From Prorocentrum cordatum (lineage: Eukaryota; Sar; Dinophyceae; Prorocentrales; Prorocentraceae): a stretch of 64,000 bases of DNA. Below, piece by piece: positions 1-8,575 of the stretch; the stretch's first letter is position 1; each line of letters opens with the position of its first letter. Under the pieces are notes generated by a model that saw only the letters and a list, made by a program, of their open reading frames with translations, did not search any database and was not told the DNA's origin. The stretch is from positions 306,306-370,305 of the forward strand of contig CAUYUJ010014202.1 of assembly GCA_963575745.1 (NCBI GenBank), read 5' to 3'. Both the position numbers and the translations under genes were made by a program.

Positions 1-1276
1 CCTGGATACACCTCCGAATGTCCCAAGACTTGCCATCCCGAACAGCCCGAAGAAACTTAAGGTAGACCGATAACTTCTGCGCGTCGTTGTGGGGGCCTCG
101 GAAGAACATGCGAGTCATCAAAGCATCCTTGGCAACATACATCGCGTCTTTGACGGGCAGGAGGTATTCGAACGGGCCCCTGGGCATTTCAACCGAACCA
201 ATGGCAGCCCCAACTTCAGAACCAAAATCAGGATGTTTGGCAATCCAGGAGGGGATCGTCGGGGTTGTTCTGCCACCAGGCGAAAACTGAAGCCAGACAG
301 GAATATGGTCGCTCGGCTGGGCGACATCATGAGCAAGACCTATGACTCCGCTCCGTGGAGTCGCATCTAGAATGTCGGTGGTGGCAGAAGATATGTAGAA
401 CCTGTCCAAGCGTCCAAGGCTAAGCGCACCGTCCTCCCTCCTCCCAGACCGATGAGTGGGCTCTTGTTGGGCAACTTCAGCGAGGTGTCCGAAAACCCGA
501 GAAAACATATGCAGAACAGCAGTCCTCTCAGGGGTGGGTTCCCTTCCGTCTGTGAACGTCCTCATCTCCCCCTCCTCCAAGAAGTTAAAATCGCCTCCCA
601 AGATGACAGTGGCCTGATCAGCAGGCAGAGCGTGAGCAGCAACAGTGCGGATCACACGATCCTTCTCAACGTCGGAGAGGGTGGGGTCGAGGTGAAAGTT
701 AATCAATTGCAACGTGCCTTTCTCGCCTGTTAACGTAACTGCAATGCATCGTCCATCGATAATGTTTTCAACGTGGATGTCCTGAAAGAGCTGGAGTAGG
801 GAAGGATCAATAGACATGGTAACGCCTCCCGCCGCCGCAGAAGAGCAAAACGAGCCAAAGTGCGTGTGAGCTGGCACGTCACGATCCAGCGAGGAAAGAT
901 CTTCTTGGGTCCCGTGGGTTTCCTGCAAAAATACTACTTGAAAGCGGTGTACAAGACTTCTGAAAATCTGCTGTTTCCGATGCTGTCTCTGTGGATCGCC
1001 ATACACACTGCCAAAAAATGCACGAGTATTCCATGAAGCAAGACCCACAGTGCGAGAGAAGACAAATGGATGCCGCTGCTCAGCAGGAGCAGCATCACCT
1101 CCCCCAGGAGAAAGTGGAACAGGAAGGTAAGGATCAAGAATAGCTGGCGCATTCTCGGGAAGAGGAGAGTCGGGCAGAATCGAGGTGGCCTCCCCCCGTT
1201 CTCGCAGAAGGGCTCGCAATCGTTCAGGATCGAATTCATCATCGCTGTCGCTCACAGGTACTGGCTCATTCCGCCC
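1..1276 (-). CDS. LINE A ORF2, endonuclease/exonuclease/phosphatase domain (partial)
   Basis: An APE-type endonuclease that would nick target DNA to prime reverse transcription. The frame is open from the TAG at 1277-1279 down to base 1. Motifs in order: SWNTR near 1030, LQETH near 920 (metal-binding Glu), GGDFNF near 590 (catalytic Asp/Asn), and PSDHIPV near 310 (Asp-His pair), all intact. The C-terminal RT is beyond the window. The frame is the same as that of ORF1, separated only by one TAG. The first Met codon in this frame is at 817, about 150 codons after the TAG and beyond SWNTR and LQETH, so AUG initiation within ORF2 would lose part of the enzyme. Readthrough, or a mutated sense codon, is therefore implied. 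The domain call is firm; the expression mode is inference. Confidence 0.85.
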
Positions 1277-2272
1277 CTATTCGCGGCGAAGCGCAGCAGT
1301 GACCAGCTCGGGCATCTTGTCGACTTGCTCGTCGGTGAAGCCGTATCGCTTCAGGTTGCCCCGGTTGGGCTCGACGTTCGGGTTGTCGGTCTCGAGGACG
1401 TTCTGCAGCACGACGAGCTCGTCCACGAGGTCGCCGTTGACCAGGAAGCAGAGGCCCATGTACTTGTTGCAGCGTAGCTGCGAGTCAGGTCGCCAAGTGC
1501 CAGCATCAACCATGACTTGCTTGATATGTTGCCAGACCTGGCCCAGCACCCAGCCCTTCTTGCGGACATCGATGGGTTCGTCAGTGCCAACTCGAAGACG
1601 ATGCCGAAAGCCACTGCCATCTCCCCATTCTAGTGTCATGGCACGCAGCTGCAACAATGCATTCTTGGCGTCGTCGGCGTTCTCAAAAATGATGACGTAG
1701 GCGTACTTGCAGCTCTTGGTGATAGCGGTGCACCTGTCGCGGTAGGTGGGCGAGAGAAGGGTCTTCAGGAATTCGAAGTGCTTGTCGAAAGCGGAGGCCA
1801 TCAATTTGACAGGAAACCCTCGCACCCAGAGCTTGCGCCTGTCAGCAGGCGCGGCGGTCTCTCCACGGGGTGTGGTTGCGGTCCCCCAAGTGCTGGCACC
1901 GCCAGATGCCGTGGATGGTGGACGGGATATCGAAGCAACTGAGGTCTTCAGCTCCTCCAATGCGGCATTGATGACGCTGATCTTCTGGTCTGTCTGAGCG
2001 CTAAGCAGAGAGACCGTGAGGCACGTGTCGACCATGTCGTCAGAGGCCTCGCCGCCTGTGTTGTGGACGTTGCGCTGCTGCAGGGCGGTGATCTGGTTCG
2101 GCATGAGCTCGAACTTGGTGTCCACCTCCTTGCGCATGTCGGTTTTCATGCTCTCCATGTCTTTGGCGAGGCTGGCGAACTTTGCGTCGTGGGCGTTGAC
2201 GGTGGCTACGACGGTGGACATCGACGCCAACAACTGATCCATCTTCTGGTCCATGGAGAGAGTGGCGGCCAT
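1277..2272 (-). CDS. LINE A ORF1, RRM-like RNA-binding protein
   Basis: A predicted 331-residue nucleic-acid-binding ORF1 protein that would coat the element's RNA. The start chosen is the first ATG after the leader (2272); an upstream GTG in frame at 2350 is less likely. Residues ~5-60 are heptad-rich and probably a coiled coil (multimerisation). Residues ~144-230 look like an RNA recognition motif: the RNP2-like LWVRGFP strand, and the RNP1-like KYAYVIIF about 45 residues later, followed by a helix rich in Ala/Asp. The C-terminal third is unassigned. It ends at TAG, after which the same frame runs straight into the endonuclease. RRM-bearing ORF1 proteins are known in L1-clade LINEs; the assignment to that clade is inference. 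Confidence 0.75.
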   Translation of the reverse strand: MAATLSMDQKMDQLLASMSTVVATVNAHDAKFASLAKDMESMKTDMRKEVDTKFELMPNQITALQQRNVHNTGGEASDDMVDTCLTVSLLSAQTDQKISVINAALEELKTSVASISRPPSTASGGASTWGTATTPRGETAAPADRRKLWVRGFPVKLMASAFDKHFEFLKTLLSPTYRDRCTAITKSCKYAYVIIFENADDAKNALLQLRAMTLEWGDGSGFRHRLRVGTDEPIDVRKKGWVLGQVWQHIKQVMVDAGTWRPDSQLRCNKYMGLCFLVNGDLVDELVVLQNVLETDNPNVEPNRGNLKRYGFTDEQVDKMPELVTAALRRE

Positions 2273-2453
2273 CGCGGCTGCCAGATCACCTACTAGAAAG
2301 TTGGATCTGACAGGGCTAATAGAAGCACCTCCACCGCGCACCACCTCCACTGGGGAGCTCGCACACAGGAGAAAACAACCTCCTGAGGCAAAGAGCCTCG
2401 AGCCAGGCCCTCAGCTGCGACCAAGCACGAAGCGCCAGGCCGCACGTTTCGTA

Positions 2454-2472
2454 CTTGAGCCAAAATGGCTAC

Positions 2473-2475
<3 letters not shown>
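2454..2475 (-). other. Dinoflagellate spliced leader (DinoSL), perfect copy
   Basis: On the minus strand bases 2475-2454 match the canonical dinoflagellate spliced leader over all 22 positions (T, then CCGTAGCCATTTTGG, then CTCAAG). DinoSL is normally added to mRNAs by trans-splicing from a separate SL RNA. Here it is genomic and directly precedes the leader and ORF1 of LINE A, so it marks insertion of a reverse-transcribed, trans-spliced mRNA. No SL RNA gene features (donor GT plus Sm site) follow it, so it is not an SL RNA gene. Confidence 0.95.

Positions 2476-2568
<93 letters not shown>
2474..2568. repeat. (GAT)n microsatellite
   Basis: About 31 uninterrupted GAT/ATG units. The array abuts the 5' end of the DinoSL of LINE A with no spacer. 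Apparent poly-Asp, poly-Ile, poly-Ser and poly-Met readings through it are artefacts of the repeat. Confidence 0.97.
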
Positions 2569-2570
<2 letters not shown>

Positions 2571-3270
2571 GGAGTGTTTCCGGGTATGCTAAGACTGTAG
2601 GGGGGGGGGGCGTGGATGGGGAGGAGCACCAGCCCTCCCCTCGGCGGCTCCTCTCATCAGACCACGCCACGGTCGGGATTCCGTCGGGAAATCGTGGGGA
2701 AGGGGCAGGGAGGCGAAGAGGCAGGACCGGAGGGGGAGGAGAAGAATAAATGTGAGTAGCGTGAAGTGAGGGGGGGGGAACAGGGGGAGACGGGAGGAGG
2801 AGATGAAGAGGAAGATATTGCTTGCGTGGTTCACTTCCTCCTTCTCCTTGTCCTCCAGGTGAAGGTGACAAACGAGAAGGAGATGACAGATGATGATGAC
2901 GAGGAGGAGGAGGAGGAGGTTGGAGAAGGAGGAGGTTGTAGGAGGAGCAGGCCGCCCACCACCGCTGGCATACCCATCAGAACACAAAAGGTGGACCCCA
3001 CACAAACTAGCAACGCCGCTGCAGGAGCTGGACATCCGCCAAGGCCTGCCACTCATCCAGACCAACTCTTACGCCCACACCCATGGATCGTCTACGCAGC
3101 ACCCAACCCGAAGCGCTACCTCAACGAGACTACTACAGCACCGATACCCGCACGTCCTCCTGGGACGACCCCAGCAACTACCTCCTCATACAAGGCTGGA
3201 AGAAGGGCACCACGACGACCGACGGCGAGTACTATAGCAACGCGCAGGGAACAATGTCAGATATCCCCAA
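2569..3270. other. Unassigned; purine-rich low-complexity DNA
   Basis: G-rich and GGA/GAT-rich stretches (about 2598-2610, 2720-2830, 2885-2950) followed by a more balanced segment. Short open frames exist on both strands but show no recognisable domain. I see no supported gene. Confidence 0.5.
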
Positions 3271-3310
3271 CTAGAACCACGCGCGCGCTTGGCGCGCGCT
3301 TAGGTTCTAG
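3271..3310. repeat. 40-bp GC-alternating palindrome
   Basis: Left arm CTAGAACC followed by alternating CG; right arm alternating GC followed by GGTTCTAG. The arms pair across a tiny loop with one small bulge. It could extrude as a cruciform or fold as an RNA hairpin. No flanking gene explains it. Confidence 0.8.
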
Positions 3311-3944
3311 CTAGGATCGTCACCGTCGTCATCATGAACATCACCATCGCCATCACTCCCCCCGCCAGGGCTAATGTACATCGTTTCTGGATGCTTCTGG
3401 CCGGAATACGAAAGGAGTTTCTGTAGTTAGAGTCTCTGGGGGAAGTCGCGGGGAAGCTTTTGTTGTATTTGGTGTTGCGTCGCCAGGAGGTCTGGGCTCC
3501 CTCCTCCTCGTGTTCCTACCTCCTCTCTGGACGTCCGATGTCGTGATGCTTTCTGTGCGCGGCCCCTGGACCTCTCGACGACTTCCTGGGGATGTTTTTT
3601 TTTTCATCCTGAGTCGTTTTCTGACGGTCCCGGGACCCTGCGAGGGGCCCCGGAGGCCGAAAATTGACCGAAACCGCCGTCGTGATTTTTCCAAGACGTC
3701 GGAGGTCCAGGTCGTGCTTCCCGCCTCCCCAGACCTCCGACGTCGTAATTCTTGCGACCTCGGGCCCAGGAATCGATTGGGAAAACGCACATGGGAAGGC
3801 AAGAAATGATGGACCCATCATTTCGTACCTGTGCCTTGATCAGTGGGACGGGCTTCGCACCGCCGCACATCACAAGACACGCTCGAGCGAATCCAGCCGT
3901 GGCGACGTCGGGGACTGCAGAAGGTCGCAAGGACACGGAATATG
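3311..3944. other. Unassigned DNA containing a perfect 13-bp inverted repeat
   Basis: No gene recognised. Arms at 3695-3707 (GACGTCGGAGGTC) and 3732-3744 are exact reverse complements with a 24-bp loop. A related GACGTCCGATGTCG motif lies near 3530. The rest is a mixed sequence with only short or ambiguous open frames. Confidence 0.5.
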
Positions 3945-3977
3945 AAAGGAAGAAAGAGAAAGAGAGAGAAAGAGAGG

Positions 3978-4009
<32 letters not shown>

Positions 4010-4016
4010 GAGCGAA

Positions 4017-4057
<41 letters not shown>

Positions 4058-4165
4058 ATAAAAAAAAGAAAAAGAAAAAAAAAAAAAGAGATGGAGAGAG
4101 AGAGAGAGAGAGAGAGAAGAAGACAGAGAGAGAGATAGAGAGGCAGAGAGAGGAAATGGAGAGGA
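3945..4165. repeat. (GA)n/A-rich microsatellite
   Basis: Long GA-dinucleotide tracts interrupted by GACA and an A-rich stretch (about 4060-4090). Arg/Glu-rich and Ser/Leu-rich translations through it are repeat artefacts. Confidence 0.95.
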
Positions 4166-4239
4166 GGCGAGCTTGAGTCAACGAAAGTCGCAGGGAAGGG
4201 GGCAGGGGAAAGAAGGCCAGAGAGCGCTGAAGGATACAA

Positions 4240-5060
4240 ATACTGGAACCCTCTTGGGATTTTTTGGGGGGCCTCGTCCGGCCGCTCGCTGGGAGTTTGA
4301 CGTAGCTTCTTGGGAGCCTCTGAACCTGTCGGGGGCCTCCTGGAAGCAGGTTCGAAGCATTTGGGGGCCGATTTGGGGCTTCTCGGGGCCTCCTTTGGGC
4401 CTCTTGGGGGTCTCCTGGGGCCTCTTGAGGGGCCTCCTTGGGGCCTCCTGGCGGCCTCTTGGGGCGGAAGGCTCGAGCTTGCGGTTCGTGGTCCCCCTCT
4501 GGGCCCCCTCTTGGGCCCGTCTTGGGGCCCTCTTGGGCCATCTTGGGCGCCTCTTGGGCCGTCTTGGGGCCCTCTTGGGCTGTCCTGGGGCCCTCTTGGA
4601 AGCTTCTTGGGCCGTCTTGGGGCGGTCTTGGGCGCCTCTTGGGCCGTCCTGTAACGTCGGAAAGCCCAAAAGGCAACTTTGTTGAAAAATGTACGTTTTA
4701 CGAAGGGAATGGGCAATTTTTTGCGTCTAGGGGCCCTCTTGGGACGCATGTTGGAGGCTTCTTGGGGCCTCTTGGGGGCGTCCTTGGACGTCTGGAGGCC
4801 ATCTTCAGCATCTCGGAGCCCTCTTGGAGGCCTCTTGGAAGTTTCTTGGGCCGTCTTGGGCGCTTCTGGGGCCCTCTTGTCTGACCGGGGAGGCCTCCGG
4901 CAAGCCCCGACGAGCCTCCGGGCCCCCCCGGAGCCCACATTTGCGGTCCCGGCCCCGGGCCCCCGGACCCGGTCCCCCGTTATATGTATACTCGCACCTC
5001 CAAAAATGCTACATATAGACCCAAGAGAGGCCCAAGAGGTCTCCAAGACGACCCCATGAG
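4240..5060 (+). repeat. Degenerate 12-bp-type minisatellite, orientation 1, with a conserved ~105-bp core
   Basis: Repeats of the type CTTGGGGCCTCTTGGGCC in many variants. At 4655-4760 the array carries a non-repetitive core including AATGTACGTTTTACGAAGGG. The same core occurs in reverse orientation at about 46755-46865. One strand reads as Leu/Gly/Trp-rich (SWGLLG-type) and the other as Pro/Arg/Lys-rich (RPKRAP-type) protein. Neither has recognisable domains, so I treat it as a repeat family rather than a gene. Confidence 0.8.
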
Positions 5061-5734
5061 TGCTCCAAGAGCGCTTCAAGAGGGCGCCGAGAGGCGAGTT
5101 TACAGGCTCTAGAGGGGCAGCGCTAATAAAAGCTCCTCCTTCTTTGATCGATGTCTTCCAAGATTGCCCCAAACAGGCATCCAAAGCCCCTAAGAAGGCT
5201 CCAAAGGTGGCCCCCAAGAGGCCCCAATTTGCCCCCAAGACGCCTCCCAGGAGGCTCACAAGCGGCCCTCAAGAGGCCAGAAGAGACCTCCGAGAGGCGG
5301 ATGTGATCCAAGGTTTCGGTTCGACGATTGTATTTTTTCCTTGTTCCACTGGATTCTCCCACACTTCCCTGATGAGGGTAACTCGCCGGGGCATCGTTGC
5401 TGGATTGGCTGGTGGGGATAGGCGAAGCGCGAATAATTGGGGGCCACTTGCTACTCCAATGGCCGTGCTACTCCAGGAGCCGTGCACTTGCGTGCCTGCT
5501 CGGCTAGGCGCGTTGGAGGAGATGCCAAATGTGCTTGTTTCTTTTGTCACGCTGCTACCCATCCTGGCCTTCGCGGGGATGACCCTGTCCAGGCCTCCAA
5601 GGCCGCTGGCCGTAGAGACGCGGACGTGGTGTGGATTAGGCCGATGCTGGTGGCCGTCTTCCAGAAACATCTGGTCTCCCAATTCTGCCGACCTTCGCGT
5701 CGTAACCAGCTCGGGGGGGCAAGGGGCTGAGCTT
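5061..5734. other. Unassigned; tail of the minisatellite, then unique sequence
   Basis: Scattered CCAAGA-type repeats continue to about 5290. The remainder is non-repetitive with open frames on both strands, none recognisable. No supported gene. Confidence 0.45.
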
Positions 5735-5927
5735 ATGATGTTCCAACCTACTTGTAAGTCTTGACCGCCAGAAAGAATTTCGAGCACAATTAAAGCACCA
5801 AAACTGGAGGGCCATCGCGCGGCGGGCCCTGGGAGGCGATACTCGATCGACACTGCTTCGACACTTCTCAGGGTGCTCGAAGTTATTTCTGGGCTGTGGC
5901 CCTGACGTACGATGGGAGCAACCCGAG
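5735..5927. repeat. Foldback repeat family 2, copy 1
   Basis: About 190 bp similar along its length to 33643-33828. Imperfect inverted arms: CCAGAAAGAATTTCGAGCAC near 5766 pairs with GTGCTCGAAGTTATTTCTGG near 5875. The pairing weakens but continues outward toward TCCAACCTAC on the left and GATGGGA on the right. It is probably a non-autonomous foldback or miniature inverted-repeat element. Boundaries approximate; no target duplication found. Confidence 0.65.
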
Positions 5928-6031
5928 GCTGGGCGCTCTTCGGCAGCGCACCGACGCCGCTGCTCAGGCCCCCGAGCCCCTGGCGCAGGCCCAGGTGGTC
6001 CCACAGCTCCAGCGTCGGAGGCAGCACCTGC

Positions 6032-6239
6032 TGGGGAGACGTAAGACTCGGGTACGGGGGACTCGGGTTGGCCTGACGGGGCCATCAAAAAAACGACGAG
6101 ACCCAATCTGAAATTTGACGCGAGCTCCCGCTGCAAACATCCCACGAAAACTTGACCGTCAAAAAATCCAGGACGCGTCCGTCAAAAAACATGTCGGCAG
6201 ACCCGAGTTCCGGCTTGCTCGAGTCTTACTCTTCCCCGA
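6032..6239 (+). mobile_element. 208-bp TIR (MITE-like) element with 6-bp target duplication, copy 1
   Basis: Ends are inverted: left TGGGGAGACGTAAGACTCG, right end reverse-complementing to TCGGGGAAGAGTAAGACTCG. The hexamer ACCTGC lies immediately outside both ends (6026-6031 and 6240-6245), as expected for a target-site duplication. Interior about 170 bp, without coding capacity. A fuller copy lies at 49770-50130 and an inverted partial copy at 56288-56411. Non-autonomous DNA-transposon behaviour is inferred from the TIR and duplication; the transposase family is unknown. Confidence 0.75.
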
Positions 6240-6245
6240 ACCTGC

Positions 6246-7003
6246 CGGCCGCGGCCACGTGCACCCGCTGGCCCCGCTCTCCGACCGCGCCCGCCCGAGG
6301 CGCTCGCCCTCTCAGGACTCGGAGCCCGGGGCCGGGGCGGCGGCGCAGAGGCGCAGCCTCCCCGAGCGGCGCGGCGGCGGCGACGGCGCGGCCGCCTCCG
6401 CCGCCCCGTCGGCGACGCCCTGGAGGCGCAGCCGCTTCGAGCGGCGGGGCGGCGGCGAGGCCGCCGCCGCCGCCGGGGTCGCGCGGGCGGTGCCCGGGCC
6501 GGGGCGTGGCCGCCCCCGCGCCTCGGGCGGCTGCGCGGGTGACCGGGCGGCGGATGGGACTCCCGGGGGAACCCGACCAGCAGCAGCCTGGGGGGGCCGT
6601 GTGCCCGACTCGGCCGCCCCCTCGGGGAACCCAGTGTGTCGACAGCCTTTCGAGAGAGGTGGCGTCGGAACCAGTGTTCTGAAGGCGGCTTGGGGCCCCA
6701 CCCCCCCAGGTGTGGCTGGTCTGGGATCCCGGCTCGGCGTCTCCTGGCAAGCGCAGGGGGGGGGGGGGCGGCACCTCCGCCGATGGGTTTGTCGAAATGT
6801 CGCCTCGTCGGCGCACCGCACCAGCGGGCGCGGCGCGCCCCCGGTGCGCGACGATGGTCGGTGGGGGCGGCGCTCCCCAGGCGCTGCATGAGAAACGCCG
6901 GCCCCCCAGGGAATCCCACACGGGCCTCCCACGTCCCCGCGGGCATCCTCCATCCTCCGCCCTCCTTCGCCCGCCGTTCCTGCCCACCCGTCCTCCTCCG
7001 CCC
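6246..7003. other. Unassigned; very GC-rich DNA
   Basis: GGC/CCG-rich sequence (about 6300-6560) with open frames on both strands giving Ala/Pro/Arg/Gly-rich products, all mutually antisense and without motifs. A G tract lies at 6757-6767. I see no gene. Confidence 0.45.
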
Positions 7004-7147
7004 TCCGCCCTCCTCCTTTTCCTTCCTCCTCCTTCTTTTCCTCCTCCTCCTCCTTCTCCTTTTTCTTCCCCTCCTCCTCCTCTTCCCCCTGCCGTCTGTC
7101 CTCTGGGTTTCCTCCTCCTCCTCCTCCTCCTCCTCCTCCTCCTCCTC
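7004..7147. repeat. (CCT)n-rich microsatellite
   Basis: CCT/CTT-rich tract ending in about 13 pure CCT units (7109-7147). It stops 10 bp before the DinoSL of LINE B, echoing the microsatellite next to the DinoSL of LINE A. Confidence 0.95.
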
Positions 7148-7157
7148 TCTTCCCTTT

Positions 7158-7179
7158 TCCGTAGCCATTTAGGCTCAAG
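7158..7179 (+). other. DinoSL relic with one mismatch
   Basis: Twenty-one of 22 bases match the spliced leader: CCGTAGCCATTT, then A where T is expected, then GGCTCAAG. It lies ~105 bp upstream of the ORF1 ATG of LINE B and on the same strand. The retroposed origin is the same as for LINE A. Confidence 0.9.
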
Positions 7180-7283
7180 ATATAAGACTCCCCGGAGAGT
7201 CGAGTGGATACCGCGAGTCCGCGGCCAGCTGTCAGTTGTTCAAGCCCCTGCCGGTGACGCATCCCGACCTCTCCCGTCGCGCC

Positions 7284-7550
7284 ATGGTTCCTGCGCACAG
7301 GGCATCCCCTGCTGGTGGTGGAGGGCAGGCGCCGGCAGCACGTGCAGTTTCGGAATGCCCGCCGTGGCTCTGCAAGTCCTGCAAGACCAGCAAGGGCCAG
7401 AGGTTCCGCAACAGCGGGTGGAGCGGCGTACGCGGCGGCTGCAAGCTCCACAAGGGCATCGCGTTCGGGGAGGTCGTCGTCAGTGGATGCGGCCCCTTTG
7501 CCCGCAACGGCAGCCTCCAGAACGAGGCGTCGGGCGACTTCGCCCCTTAG
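7284..7550 (+). CDS. LINE B ORF1, zinc-finger N-terminal part
   Basis: Starts at the first ATG after the DinoSL (7284) and runs 88 codons to TAG. It contains a Cys-rich motif (WLCKSCKTSKGQ, then a GGCKLHKG block), consistent with a small zinc-binding module of a LINE ORF1 RNA-binding protein. After the TAG (7548-7550) the same frame continues into a charged coiled-coil segment, so the stop probably interrupts a longer ORF1. Zinc binding is inferred from Cys spacing only. Confidence 0.6.
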   Translation: MVPAHRASPAGGGGQAPAARAVSECPPWLCKSCKTSKGQRFRNSGWSGVRGGCKLHKGIAFGEVVVSGCGPFARNGSLQNEASGDFAP

Positions 7551-8290
7551 CAATGCCAGGGCATGGAGAAGAAGCTCCGCGAGATGCAGACCAAACGTGC
7601 CATGGAGCTCGAGCAGGCCCGCCGCCAAGGCGAGTCTCGCGGGGGCGGGGCCGACGCTGCCGCGGCGGAAGCCCCCCCCCCAGGCCACTCCAAAGGACGA
7701 CGCGGCGGAGGTCATCGCCCGCATCAAGTGTCTCACGGCCCTCGTCCAGGCGGGGGAGCACACGGGCGACGCCGAGAAGGACAACGTGCAACGCTGGAGA
7801 GCTGGACAACCTCAAGGCACTGCGTCAAGATAACCCCCATCGGCAAGCGCTAAGCGGCCTGCAGCCGTGACATCAAGCGCCTCGAGCGGCTCGTCGCGTC
7901 GGCGGACCAAGACATCGCCATCGCCGAGGCCGACGTTGACAGGCTCGAGGTCAAACACGCGCTACAGCATGAACAGCAGGCCGAGCACGACGAGGACCTC
8001 GCGGCGGCGCGGGCTCTCCTCGTCGACCTCGGCAAGTAGCGGCTGCAGGGTGGTGGAGGGGGGCGGAAGACGTCCCAGTCCTTGAGAGCGTCGTCGCGAA
8101 ACTGGAGGATCGTATCTACGGCGGGGGACTTGACGGGGCGGAGGCCGTCGAGATCAGCCAGTTGCTCCTCCGGGCCAAGGGCCGCCCCCTCCAGGAGGTA
8201 TCGGAGGCCGAGCTGCAGCGCGCGCGCGCCCCGCAGTGTAGTGCCTCAGGCCCCCCGCCTCGCGGTCGCCCAAGCGCCCGCCGCCGCGAT
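7551..8290 (+). pseudogene. LINE B ORF1 remnant, coiled coil
   Basis: Highly charged helical segments in shifting frames: QGMEKKLREMQTKRAMELEQ (7557 on), DDAAEVIARIKCLTALVQAG (about 7696 on), RDIKRLERLVASADQDIAIA (about 7867 on), and VLESVVAKLEDR (about 8080 on). At least three frame changes, one at a C9 run (7674-7682), and further in-frame stops (TAG at 8037-8039). Reads as a decayed ORF1 coiled coil. Confidence 0.6.
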
Positions 8291-8575
8291 CTAGGGGGCG
8301 GCAGCTTCCAGCCGCGCGTTCCTTCAGTCTCTCGGCCAGCAGGTCCCCGAGGATGACGGGGGGGCTCGGGTCGCCGCCGAGCGCTATGCGGAGACGCGCG
8401 CGCGGCGGCCACCCTCGCCGCCGAGCGGGCCAACGCGGGCGACAACACCGACCAACTCGGCAAGATCAAGGACACCCCTGCGGCGGGGGGCAGGCCGACG
8501 GGGCGGGGCGCCTGGCGTTGGGGCGCCAGGCGGCTCCTGGCCTTCCTGCGGGCGCTGGGCTACTTCCTCCTGCTG

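Larger units (their letters stand above)
1..2475 (-). mobile_element. LINE A: DinoSL-headed non-LTR retrotransposon, truncated by window edge
   Basis: Reading leftward from 2475 the order is a perfect 22-nt DinoSL (2475-2454), a ~180-nt 5' leader, ORF1 with an RRM-like domain (ATG at 2272), an in-frame TAG (1279-1277), then ORF2 opening with an APE-type endonuclease that is still open at base 1. The RT part lies outside the window. The DinoSL sits at the extreme 5' end and directly abuts a (GAT)n microsatellite. No frameshift and no second stop is seen over about 2.27 kb, so the copy looks young. Left boundary unknown. Confidence 0.85.

Noticed and set aside
2454-2475. SL RNA gene
   Set aside because: No donor-intron with Sm-binding site follows the leader; ORF1 leader sequence follows instead.
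2411-2871. Open frames encoding poly-Asp, poly-Ile, poly-Ser or poly-Met
   Set aside because: They are translations of the (GAT)n microsatellite on different frames.
3604-5259. 551-codon minus frame (Arg/Pro-rich, Ser/Leu-rich)
   Set aside because: Made of the 12-bp minisatellite plus the (GA)n tract; antisense frames are equally open and no domain is present.
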